Shown here one piece after another: positions 36,413 to 43,963 of a stretch of DNA of 64,000 nucleotides; position 1 is the first letter of the stretch; the number at the start of each line of letters is the position of its first letter. Origin of the DNA: Massilia kyonggiensis (GTDB taxonomy: Bacteria; Pseudomonadota; Gammaproteobacteria; Burkholderiales; Burkholderiaceae_D); the NCBI RefSeq assembly GCF_024756235.1, contig NZ_JANUGY010000015.1, positions 62,001 to 126,000 of the forward strand, in the 5' to 3' direction. The notes below the pieces were generated by a model. That model was not told the origin of the DNA and ran no database searches. It was given only the letters and a program-made list of their open reading frames with translations. The position numbers and the translations under genes were made by a program.

Positions 36413-38476
36413 TCAGAAACGCGTGGAGAGGCTCATCTCGACGCTGCGCTGCGCGCCCATCCAGCAATTGTTGGCGTCGTGGCAGGCGCCGACGTAGCGC
36501 TTGTCGGCGAGATTGCTCACGGTGACGCCCAGGGTCGTGCGGTCCGTCAGCCGGTACGAGGCGGCCGCGTCGACCAGCGCATAGCCGGGCACGGCCGCCG
36601 CGTTCAAGGCGTCGGCCTGGCTGCGGCCGATGTAGCGCACGCCGCCGCTCAGGTCCAGGCGCTCGGCGGCGCTCCAGTTCAGCCATGCGGAGGCCTGCTT
36701 GTCCGCGACCCATACGGGCGTCTTGCCGACCAGCGTCGGGTCCAGTTCGTTCTTCGTCACCTGCATGTCGAGGTGGGTGAGGGCGATGGTCACGTCGAGG
36801 TCGCCCGTGACGATCTGGCGCCACGACACTTCCTGTCCCTTCGACTGGACTTCACCGTTCTGCGTGTAGCGGTTGAACGTGGGCGTGTTGACGACGACGT
36901 TCTGCTTGCGGATGTCGAACCAGGCGGCCGTCAGCTGCGTGCGGCGGTCGGGCGACTGGTATTTGACGCCGGCTTCGATCTGCTTCGCCGTCGTCGGCTT
37001 GAACGCGCTGCCTGTCAGCGAATCCACGCCCGACGTCGGCTCGAACGACGTCGAGTAATTCACGTACGGCGCGACGCCGTTGTCCAGTTTCCAGATCGCG
37101 GCCAGGCGGCCGCTCGTGCGGCTTTGCGCGATGCGCGTGGGCGTGCCGCCGTTGTCGTCGGTGCTGCGGTAGCGGTCGCGACGCAGGCCGGCGATGACCG
37201 TCACCGGGCCCCATTTCGCCTCGTCCTGCGCGTACCAGCCGAGCTGGGACTGGTCGATGTCGTGCCGTTCCGTGTACGTGTCGAAGGGCAGCCTGGATGG
37301 ATCCAGCAGGTGCCAGTCCGGGTTGCCTAGGTCGATGGTCGGCGTGTCCGCGCTGAGCGTGTCGCCGTAGCGCACGTGCGAATCCATTTTCTGGTAATCG
37401 ACGCCGGCCAGCAGGCGGTGGGTGATGGGGCCGGTGGTCGTCCGGAACGCGAGCTGGTTGTCGGCCACCCAGCCGTCCTGGTGCTCGTCCGTGAAGTAGG
37501 CGGAGCGGATGAGCGTACGGCCGTCGGCCTGCAGGCCATAGTTATAGGTGTTGCGCTGGAAGCCGTCGGCCTTCGTCCAGCGCACGTTCTGCAGGAACGT
37601 CACGCCATTGCCGAACGCGTGTTCGAGCTTCCAGCCCGCCATCTTGACCGTGCGCGACATGCCGGCCCAGTTGACGTCGCCCGCGTACGCGTCGCTGTCC
37701 AGTTCGCCGTACGGTGCTGGGCGCAAGGTGCCCGTGGCCGGCAGCGGCGTCGACGGCACAAGGGCCGGATCCTTCTGGTAGTACGCGTTCACGTTGAGCT
37801 TCGTGTCGCGCGAGATGCGCCACGTCGCGGACGGCGCGAGCAGGTAGCGCTCCTCGCGCGTCGTGGCCTGCTGGCCGTCGCGCTGGCGGCCGAGGGCGAG
37901 CAGGCGGTAGTCGACGTCCTGCGACAACGGCCCCGTGCTGTCGAGCGCCAGCTCGCGCAGGTTGTCGTTGCCGATGCGCACGCGCACGACGTTCTCCTGC
38001 GTGGACTGCGGCTGCTTGGCCGTCTGGTTGACCATGCCGCCCGGCGGCGCCGAGCCATACAGCACGGACGTCGGCCCTTTCAGCACTTCGACGCTGCCCG
38101 TCGCCCACGCATCGACCTGCGGCACGAGGTTCCACAAGCCGTTGTACTGCAGCGGCAGGCCGTCGTAGTAATTGCGGTAGCTTTCGAAGCCGCGGATCGT
38201 GTACTGGTCGAAGATGGTCACGTTCGGCCGGCTTTCCGGCGTCACGCCGGACACGTAGCGCAGCGCTTCGTTGACGGTATCCACCTGGCGCTTCGCCAGC
38301 AGGTCGCTGTCGTAGACCTCGTAGCTCATCGGCGCCTCGAGCGGCTTCAGGTCGGACTTGGTGCCCGTCGTGCGGTAGCCGGTGGCGCTGACGTGGACCT
38401 GGGCGATGTCGTCCTGCGCTTGGGCGAGGCTGGCGCAGGCGGAGGCGACGAGGAGGGCGATGAGATGACGGTTCAT
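36413..38476 (-). CDS. TonB-dependent siderophore receptor
   Basis: An outer-membrane iron-siderophore receptor of 687 residues. It has a signal peptide (about 1-21, ending AQA), a plug domain (about 45-155, with VNEALRYVSGVTPES and LYGSAPPGGMVNQ), and a 22-strand barrel with the terminal aromatic residue in MSLSTRF. It resembles the FhuA/FpvA-like ferric siderophore group. ATG 38476 gives a proper signal peptide; an upstream extension to 38572 would run through the Fur box. The Fur box at 38488-38514 sits just upstream. The PepSY gene follows. The siderophore is unknown. Confidence 0.93.
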   Translation of the reverse strand: MNRHLIALLVASACASLAQAQDDIAQVHVSATGYRTTGTKSDLKPLEAPMSYEVYDSDLLAKRQVDTVNEALRYVSGVTPESRPNVTIFDQYTIRGFESYRNYYDGLPLQYNGLWNLVPQVDAWATGSVEVLKGPTSVLYGSAPPGGMVNQTAKQPQSTQENVVRVRIGNDNLRELALDSTGPLSQDVDYRLLALGRQRDGQQATTREERYLLAPSATWRISRDTKLNVNAYYQKDPALVPSTPLPATGTLRPAPYGELDSDAYAGDVNWAGMSRTVKMAGWKLEHAFGNGVTFLQNVRWTKADGFQRNTYNYGLQADGRTLIRSAYFTDEHQDGWVADNQLAFRTTTGPITHRLLAGVDYQKMDSHVRYGDTLSADTPTIDLGNPDWHLLDPSRLPFDTYTERHDIDQSQLGWYAQDEAKWGPVTVIAGLRRDRYRSTDDNGGTPTRIAQSRTSGRLAAIWKLDNGVAPYVNYSTSFEPTSGVDSLTGSAFKPTTAKQIEAGVKYQSPDRRTQLTAAWFDIRKQNVVVNTPTFNRYTQNGEVQSKGQEVSWRQIVTGDLDVTIALTHLDMQVTKNELDPTLVGKTPVWVADKQASAWLNWSAAERLDLSGGVRYIGRSQADALNAAAVPGYALVDAAASYRLTDRTTLGVTVSNLADKRYVGACHDANNCWMGAQRSVEMSLSTRF

Positions 38477-38487
38477 AGCTGTAATAC

Positions 38488-38514
38488 AAATGATAATGAG
38501 AACGATTATCATTT
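38488..38514 (-). promoter_or_regulatory. Fur box
   Basis: AAATGATAAT and ATTATCATTT are perfect inverted arms around a 7-base centre, closely matching the GATAATGATAATCATTATC consensus. It lies 12 bases upstream of the receptor start, so iron-loaded Fur should repress the receptor/PepSY operon. Confidence 0.9.
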
Positions 38515-38547
38515 GATGTTCGGCATCTGTCAACCCGACGCGGGCAC

Positions 38548-38570
38548 AAAAAAGGGCGCCGCAGCGCCCC
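38548..38570 (-). terminator. Rho-independent terminator of purT
   Basis: On the minus strand GGGCGC-TGCG-GCGCCC is followed by six T, directly after the purT stop at 38576 and before the receptor promoter. It separates purT transcription from the iron-uptake genes. Confidence 0.9.
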
Positions 38571-38575
38571 ATCGC

Positions 38576-39781
38576 TCATTGCTTGCCGGACACCGGCTTC
38601 ACCTTGCCCGCCGCCTCCAGCGCCCGCGCCCGCGCCGTGTCGACATCGTCCGCCGTTGCCAGCGCCACGCCCATGCGGCGCCGAGCGAAGGACTCCGGCT
38701 TGCCGAACAGGCGGATGTCGCTGCCCGGCACCCTCAGGGCGTCGGCCACGCCTTCGAATGCGATGCCCGCTTCTTCCAGTTGGCCGTAAATCACGGCGGA
38801 CGCGCCCGGCGCGCGCAGCGCCGTGTTCACGGGCAGGCCGAGGATCGCCTTGGCGTGCAGCTCGAATTCGCTTTGCACCTGCGTCGCCATCGTCACCATG
38901 CCGGTGTCGTGCGGACGCGGGCTCACTTCCGAGAACCACACCATGTCGCCCTTCACGAACAGCTCGACGCCGAACACGCCCTGGCCGCCCAGGTTGGCCG
39001 TGACCTTTTCCGCGATCTCCTGCGCGCGCTGCAGCGCGAGCGGGGCCATCGGCTGCGGCTGCCACGATTCCACGTAATCGCCATGTACCTGCTTGTGGCC
39101 GATCGGTTCGCAGAAGCGCGTCTCAACCTTGCCGTCGGCACCGACCGCGCGCACGGTCAGCAAGGTGATCTCGTAATCGAAATCGATGAAGCCCTCGACG
39201 ATGACGCGGCCCGCGTCCACGCGCCCGCCGGATGCGGCGTAGTTCCAGGCGTTCTCGACGTCGGCGGCGCTGTCCAGCTTCGACTGGCCCTTGCCCGACG
39301 ACGACATCACGGGTTTCACGACGTTCGGAAAGCCGATCTCGGCGCAGGCGGCTTTCAGTTCGTCGAGGCTGGATGCGAAGCGGTACGGCGACGTGGCCAG
39401 GCCCAGCTCTTCGGCGGCGAGGCGGCGGATGCCTTCGCGGTTCATCGTCAGCTGCGCGGCGCGGGCGGTCGGGATGCAGGTGATGGTGCCCGCCGCTTCC
39501 AGCTCGGCCAGCTTCGCGGTGGCGATCGCCTCGATCTCGGGCACGACGAGGTCCGGTTGCTCCCGCTCGATCAGCGCGGCGAGGGCGGCGCCATCCGTCA
39601 TGTCGATGACGTGCGCGCGGTGCGCGACCTGGTGGCCGGGCGCGTCCGGGTAGCGGTCGACGGCGATCACTTCGACGCCGAGACGTTGCAGGGAGATGAT
39701 GACTTCTTTGCCGAGCTCGCCGGAGCCGAGCAGCATGATTTTCGTTGCGGAAGGAGAGAGAGGTGTGCCGAGGGTGGTCAT
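38576..39781 (-). CDS. purT: Formate-dependent phosphoribosylglycinamide formyltransferase
   Basis: ATP-grasp enzyme that makes formyl-GAR from GAR, formate and ATP in purine synthesis, an alternative to folate-dependent PurN. The 401 residues start MTTLGTPLSPSATKIMLLGS, like E. coli PurT. TMNREGIRRLAAEEL, KPVMSSSGKGQS and VSPRPHDTGMVT are conserved. It has its own terminator and an extended -10 promoter. It is flanked on both sides by regions tied to the tRNA-Asn copies. Confidence 0.97.
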   Translation of the reverse strand: MTTLGTPLSPSATKIMLLGSGELGKEVIISLQRLGVEVIAVDRYPDAPGHQVAHRAHVIDMTDGAALAALIEREQPDLVVPEIEAIATAKLAELEAAGTITCIPTARAAQLTMNREGIRRLAAEELGLATSPYRFASSLDELKAACAEIGFPNVVKPVMSSSGKGQSKLDSAADVENAWNYAASGGRVDAGRVIVEGFIDFDYEITLLTVRAVGADGKVETRFCEPIGHKQVHGDYVESWQPQPMAPLALQRAQEIAEKVTANLGGQGVFGVELFVKGDMVWFSEVSPRPHDTGMVTMATQVQSEFELHAKAILGLPVNTALRAPGASAVIYGQLEEAGIAFEGVADALRVPGSDIRLFGKPESFARRRMGVALATADDVDTARARALEAAGKVKPVSGKQ

Positions 39782-39813
39782 GGGTCAACAGGGGGCAGGT
39801 CGGGAAGAGGGCG

Positions 39814-39822
39814 ACTATAGCA
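39814..39822 (-). promoter_or_regulatory. Extended -10 promoter for purT
   Basis: Read on the minus strand, TGCTATAGT is an extended -10 element 33 bases upstream of the purT start. No strong -35 is visible. Confidence 0.5.
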
Positions 39823-39845
39823 AACACCGGCGCGCGGTGCGATAT

Positions 39846-39873
39846 TTGGCAATTTCCGGATACCTGCTATAAT
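39846..39873 (+). promoter_or_regulatory. Sigma-70 promoter of tRNA-Asn copy 3
   Basis: TTGGCA (39846-39851) and TATAAT (39868-39873, with an extended TGC before it) are separated by 16 bases and end 11 bases before the tRNA. Confidence 0.85.
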
Positions 39874-39884
39874 ATTGCCTCAAT

Positions 39885-39960
39885 TCCCTGATAGCTCAGT
39901 CGGTAGAGCGACGGACTGTTAATCCGCAGGTCCCTGGTTCGAGTCCAGGTCGGGGAGCCA
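39885..39960 (+). tRNA. tRNA-Asn (GUU), copy 3
   Basis: Identical in all 76 bases to the other three copies. It has its own strong promoter and is followed by the terminator at 39970-39998. The first bases after CCA (GAATTC) are the same as after copy 2, pointing to segmental duplication. Confidence 0.98.
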
Positions 39961-39969
39961 GAATTCTAA

Positions 39970-39998
39970 AAGGCCGCGTTATCCAACGCGGCCTTTTT
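39970..39998 (+). terminator. Rho-independent terminator after tRNA-Asn copy 3
   Basis: AAGGCCGCGTT and AACGCGGCCTT form an 11-bp stem with loop ATCC, followed by T. It ends 15 bases before the flavoprotein gene. Confidence 0.93.
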
Positions 39999-40013
39999 CG
40001 TTTCCGCCCTGCC

Positions 40014-41105
40014 ATGACTATTCTTTCCCCGCGCGACGCCGCCCGCATCGACCACTACGCCGCCGCGGCCGACACGGACGGCTGGCTGCACCCCGTCCAG
40101 CAGGCCCTGATCCACCACCGCGGCTGGCTGCGCATGCTGGCCCCGCGCGCCGTCGGCGGGGAAGAGCGGCCTCTGCCGGAAGTCGTGCGGCTGGAAGAAG
40201 CCATCGCCCGCGTCGACGGCAGCGTCGGCTGGACCGTGACGCTGTGCGCCGGCGCCGGCTGGTTCGCGGGCTTCCTGCCGCCGCACCTGGCCCGCGCCAT
40301 TCTCTCCACGCCGCGCGCCTGCCTGGCGGGCAGCGGCGCGCCGACGGGCCAAGCGGACCGCGAGGGCGACGGCTGGCGCATCGAGGGCGAGTGGGACTAC
40401 GCGAGCGGCGCGCCGATGGCCACGCACTTCACGTTCAACGCGTTCCTGCGCGAGGCGGGCAATCCGATGCTCGATGCGGCCGGACAGCCGCGCATCCAGG
40501 CGTTCGTCGTGCCGAAGGAGATCGTCGAGATCGTGCCCCGCTGGCGCAGCATCGGCCTGCGCGCGACGGCGTCGCACGCCTACCGCATCCGCGGCGCATG
40601 GGTCCACGCGGACCACGGTTTCGTCATCGACCCTGCCGCCGCGCGCGAGCAGGGGCCGCTGTACCGCTTTCCGTTCCTCCCGTTCGCCTTCGTCACGCTG
40701 GCCGCGAACGTGGCCGGGATGGCTGCTCACTTCGTCGACCTGGCCCGCGACTGCATCGCGCGCCGGCGCAACCGCTTCGGTGGCGGCGAGCCGTTGATCG
40801 AGGTACCGGCCGTGCGCGCCGTGCTGGACGGTGTGTGCTCCCACTTCGATGATGTGCGTGGCCGCTTCTATGCCTTGCTGGATGCTTGCTGGGCAGACGT
40901 CGCCGCCGGCGCGGACGTCGCGGACGAACAGGCCGCGCAGATGCAGGCGCTGGCGCAGGAATGGGTGGCGGCGTCGCGCCATGCCGTCGACACGCTGTAT
41001 CCGTACTGCGGCCTCGTGGCGGCGAGCGCGGACAGCGCCATCAACCGCGTCTGGCGCGACTTCCATACGGCGTCGCAACACGCGCTCTTGCTGCCGCAGA
41101 ACTGA
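40014..41105 (+). CDS. Acyl-CoA dehydrogenase-like flavoprotein (monooxygenase type)
   Basis: A 363-residue protein of the acyl-CoA dehydrogenase superfamily. An N-terminal helical domain has the motif LPEVVRLEEAIARVDGSVGW. A middle beta domain has IEGEWDYASGAPMATHFTFN, and the C-terminal helical domain is of the type found in HsaA/DszC-like two-component flavin monooxygenases. The substrate is unknown, and no CoA-ligase or reductase partner is adjacent. The gene starts directly after the tRNA-3 terminator and its end contains the -35 of tRNA-Asn copy 4, so it sits precisely between two tRNA copies. Confidence 0.8.
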   Translation: MTILSPRDAARIDHYAAAADTDGWLHPVQQALIHHRGWLRMLAPRAVGGEERPLPEVVRLEEAIARVDGSVGWTVTLCAGAGWFAGFLPPHLARAILSTPRACLAGSGAPTGQADREGDGWRIEGEWDYASGAPMATHFTFNAFLREAGNPMLDAAGQPRIQAFVVPKEIVEIVPRWRSIGLRATASHAYRIRGAWVHADHGFVIDPAAAREQGPLYRFPFLPFAFVTLAANVAGMAAHFVDLARDCIARRRNRFGGGEPLIEVPAVRAVLDGVCSHFDDVRGRFYALLDACWADVAAGADVADEQAAQMQALAQEWVAASRHAVDTLYPYCGLVAASADSAINRVWRDFHTASQHALLLPQN

Positions 41106-41116
41106 GCCGCTATAAT
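41088..41116 (+). promoter_or_regulatory. Sigma-70 promoter of tRNA-Asn copy 4
   Basis: TTGCTG (41088-41093, inside the end of the flavoprotein gene) and TATAAT (41111-41116) have a 17-base spacer and end 11 bases before the tRNA. Confidence 0.8.
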
Positions 41117-41127
41117 GCGGCCTCCTT

Positions 41128-41203
41128 TCCCTGATAGCTCAGTCGGTAGAGCGACGGACTGTTAATCCGCAGGTCCCTGGTTCGAGTCCAGGTCGGGGAG
41201 CCA
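41128..41203 (+). tRNA. tRNA-Asn (GUU), copy 4
   Basis: The fourth identical 76-base copy with encoded CCA and anticodon GTT. It has its own promoter upstream and a long hairpin terminator downstream. Confidence 0.98.
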
Positions 41204-41210
41204 GAATCTG

Positions 41211-41248
41211 AAAAGGCCGCGTATTGTTCTTCAATACGCGGCCTTTTT
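41211..41248 (+). terminator. Rho-independent terminator after tRNA-Asn copy 4
   Basis: A 16-bp stem (AAAAGGCCGCGTATTG with its complement, loop TTCTT) is followed by T. Because A residues precede the stem, it should also terminate the convergent diguanylate cyclase gene on the minus strand. Confidence 0.94.
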
Positions 41249-41249
41249 G

Positions 41250-42431
41250 TCATGTGCCGATGCTCGCGGCGATTTCCCGGTTGCAGACGTCGACCCGGTT
41301 GCGCCCATGCGTCTTCGCCCGGTACAAGGCCTCGTCGGCGCGGCGCAGCACGGCTTCCCAGTCGCGATCCTGGTGACCGTACGCGGCCACCCCGACGCTG
41401 ACCGTCATCGGTACGACGAGGCCTTCCGTCCGCAATGGTGTGACGGCGATGCGTTCGCGCAGCCGCTCGGCGATCACGCGCACGTCGTGCAGCCGCTGAC
41501 CGGCCAGCAGCACGGCGAATTCCTCGCCGCCGATGCGGAACAGCGTGTCGTGCCCGCGCAGGACGTCACCTGCGCAGTCCGTCACGTGGCGGATCGCCGC
41601 ATCGCCCACGCCATGGCCGTGGCGGTCGTTGATCGACTTGAAATGGTCGATGTCGAACGTGATGAAGAACAGGCCCGACAAGTCGCGCCGGCAGCGGTCG
41701 AATGCGGCGTCGGCGGTGTCCTGCAATGCGCGGCGGTTCAGCCAGCCGGTGAGGGCGTCGGTCAGCGAGGCGCGGCGCAGGTCCTGTGCCTGGCGATGCG
41801 CGACGATCAGCGCGCAGCTCATCGGCACCACCGACATGAACAGGAGCAGGAACAGCGAGCCGGATGTCTGGAGGAACTGGCTGCCCATGAAGGTCAGCGT
41901 ATGGTTCTCGCTGGCGACCAGGTAGACCGTACGCATGCTCTGCTGGAGCATGAAGATGCATTCCATCGCGACGAGCGGCAGGTAGGTCGGCCATTCGTCG
42001 CGCCGGATGCGGCCCCGCAAGCTCAGGCCGACGCTGACGTTGATGGCGACGATCAGCGGCGTGAACACGAGCAGCCGGTGCGCCACGGAACCCTGCAATG
42101 CGGGCAAGGCATGCAATCCCAGGACCAGCGGCACGACGACGGCCAGCAGCGGCCAGCCCGGCGCCAGTCCGAGGTGCCGGCGCAGGCCGGCAAGGACGCC
42201 GAAATGGCCGGCGACGTACAGGGCGTTGGCGATACCGGGGACCGGGAACGACGCGAGGTGGAAGCGGAACGCGAACGCGGCGAGTACGCTATTGCAAGTA
42301 AAACAGACGCCGGTGATCGCCCAGTCGCGCAGGCAGGTCTGGTGCGGCGCGGCGCGGTACAGCAAGGCCATGCTGGCGGCCATGACGACGCTCGCGAGCG
42401 CGGAAACCACGACGAGTGTGAACGCATCCAT
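41250..42431 (-). CDS. Membrane-bound diguanylate cyclase (GGDEF)
   Basis: A 393-residue protein with about six transmembrane helices in the first 210 residues and a C-terminal GGDEF domain (about 225-385). The active site is RIGGEEF, so cyclic di-GMP synthesis is likely. An inhibitory I-site RGHD (RxxD) lies the canonical five residues before it, predicting product feedback. SLTDALTGWLNRRAL is the usual domain start. No EAL domain is present. The N-terminal membrane sensor is of unknown type. It stands alone, convergent with tRNA-Asn copy 4 and divergent from the YeeE/YedE gene. Confidence 0.92.
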   Translation of the reverse strand: MDAFTLVVVSALASVVMAASMALLYRAAPHQTCLRDWAITGVCFTCNSVLAAFAFRFHLASFPVPGIANALYVAGHFGVLAGLRRHLGLAPGWPLLAVVVPLVLGLHALPALQGSVAHRLLVFTPLIVAINVSVGLSLRGRIRRDEWPTYLPLVAMECIFMLQQSMRTVYLVASENHTLTFMGSQFLQTSGSLFLLLFMSVVPMSCALIVAHRQAQDLRRASLTDALTGWLNRRALQDTADAAFDRCRRDLSGLFFITFDIDHFKSINDRHGHGVGDAAIRHVTDCAGDVLRGHDTLFRIGGEEFAVLLAGQRLHDVRVIAERLRERIAVTPLRTEGLVVPMTVSVGVAAYGHQDRDWEAVLRRADEALYRAKTHGRNRVDVCNREIAASIGT

Positions 42432-42575
42432 GTGTCCCCTGAGCGCGCTGAATGAAATCGGTCACGCCATTATAGGTATGCAGAATTAATGAAATATCAC
42501 GAATTGTCTCAAGCCGGGCAGGCATGACGAAAACGAGGGAAAATAGTGGATTACGTCCCGTCTAAACGTTTCCAA

Positions 42576-43793
42576 ATGACCACACTGGCTTCTTCTTCAC
42601 TGCCGCGCGGCGCCGACATCAATCCGAAACCGCTCGGCGTCGCGCTGTTGCTCATCATCCTGGGCGCCTGGTTTCTGGCGCAGACCGTCGGCGCGAAGCA
42701 CGCCGCGCTGTTCGTCGTCGGCGCGCTGCTGGGCCTCGCGCTGTACCACGCCGCGTTCGGCTTCACGTCCGCGTGGCGCGTCTTCATCGCGGACGGCCGC
42801 GGCGCCGGCCTGCGCGCGCAGATGATCATGCTCGCCGTCGGCGTGGGGCTGTTCTTCCCGGCGCTGTCCGCCGGCACCTTGTTCGGCAATCCCGTCACGG
42901 GTCTCGTGTCGCCCGCGGGCACGTCCGTCATCATTGGCGCGTTCATGTTCGGCATCGGCATGCAGCTGGGCGGCGGTTGCGCGTCCGGCACGTTGTACAC
43001 GGTCGGCGGCGGCAGCACGCGCATGATCGTGACTTTGCTTGCGTTCATCACCGGCTCCGTCATCGCGACGGCGCACATGCCGTTCTGGACGTCGCTGCCG
43101 CAACTGAAACCGATCTCGCTCGTGAAGACGCTGGGCCTGGCGCCCGCGCTGCTGCTCAACTGGGCCGTGTTCGCGCTGATCGCGTTCGTCACCGTCGTGG
43201 TGGAAAAACGCCGCCACGGCCGCCTCGTCGACCCGACCGTGCGGCCGGCGCACAAGTCCCCATGGCTGCACGGGCCGTGGCCGCTGGTGGCCGGTGCCAT
43301 CGCGCTCGTCGTGCTGAACTTCGCGACGCTCGCGCTGTCCGGCCGGCCGTGGGGCGTGACGTCCGCGTTCGCGCTGTGGGGCGCCAAGGCCGCGCAGGCG
43401 ATCGGCATCGATACGGCGAGCTGGACGTACTGGTCGACGAAGGCGAACGCGGCCGCGCTGGCCGCGCCCGTGTGGCGCGACGTGACGTCCGTGATGGACA
43501 TCGGCATCGTGTTGGGCGCCATGCTGGCGGCGGCGCTCGCGGGCCGCTACGCGCCCGTGTGGCGCGTACCGCTGCGCTCGCTCCTCGCGGCCGTCGTCGG
43601 CGGGCTGATGCTCGGCTATGGCGCGCGCCTCGCATACGGCTGCAATATCGGCGCCTATTTCAGCGGTATCGTGTCGGGCAGCCTGCACGGCTGGCTGTGG
43701 CTCGTCGCCGCGTTCGCCGGCAACGTGTTCGGCACGCGGCTGCGTCCGCTGTTCGGGCTCGAAGTGGAACGGGTGAAACCGAGTAGCTGCTGA
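42576..43793 (+). CDS. YeeE/YedE family sulfur transporter
   Basis: A 405-residue membrane protein with about nine to ten transmembrane helices and the two cysteine motifs of the YeeE/YedE (TsuA-type) family: QLGGGCASGTLYTVGGGS and LAYGCNIGAYFSG. Family members take up thiosulfate or related sulfur species; selenium transport is also proposed. ATG 42576 (MTTLASSSLP) is preferred to a GTG at 42546. No rhodanese or TusA-like partner lies next to it, so the substrate is open. It is divergent from the diguanylate cyclase. Confidence 0.88.
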   Translation: MTTLASSSLPRGADINPKPLGVALLLIILGAWFLAQTVGAKHAALFVVGALLGLALYHAAFGFTSAWRVFIADGRGAGLRAQMIMLAVGVGLFFPALSAGTLFGNPVTGLVSPAGTSVIIGAFMFGIGMQLGGGCASGTLYTVGGGSTRMIVTLLAFITGSVIATAHMPFWTSLPQLKPISLVKTLGLAPALLLNWAVFALIAFVTVVVEKRRHGRLVDPTVRPAHKSPWLHGPWPLVAGAIALVVLNFATLALSGRPWGVTSAFALWGAKAAQAIGIDTASWTYWSTKANAAALAAPVWRDVTSVMDIGIVLGAMLAAALAGRYAPVWRVPLRSLLAAVVGGLMLGYGARLAYGCNIGAYFSGIVSGSLHGWLWLVAAFAGNVFGTRLRPLFGLEVERVKPSSC

Positions 43794-43963
43794 GCTCGCC
43801 ATTGCAGTATCATGCAGCCGCGCCGGGACTCCGCCGGATCCGCGCCCGCAAGATCGCCCATTCGACGGCGAGCCCGTAAACACGGGCGCCGTTGAATTCG
43901 ATGGATCGCCTGCAAGCTTCGTCCGCCCGGCCTACAATCGATCCTTTGCCGTCGGGATCGAGC

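Noticed and set aside
33980..37330. Plus-strand open frame of over 1100 codons opposite the kinase, PepSY and TonB genes
   Set aside because: It runs antisense to three clear protein families and has only low-complexity Arg/His-rich sequence.
32497..41203. CRISPR array or integrated prophage suggested by repeated 76-bp units
   Set aside because: The repeats are complete tRNA-Asn genes with promoters and terminators, separated by coding genes; no integrase or cas gene is present.
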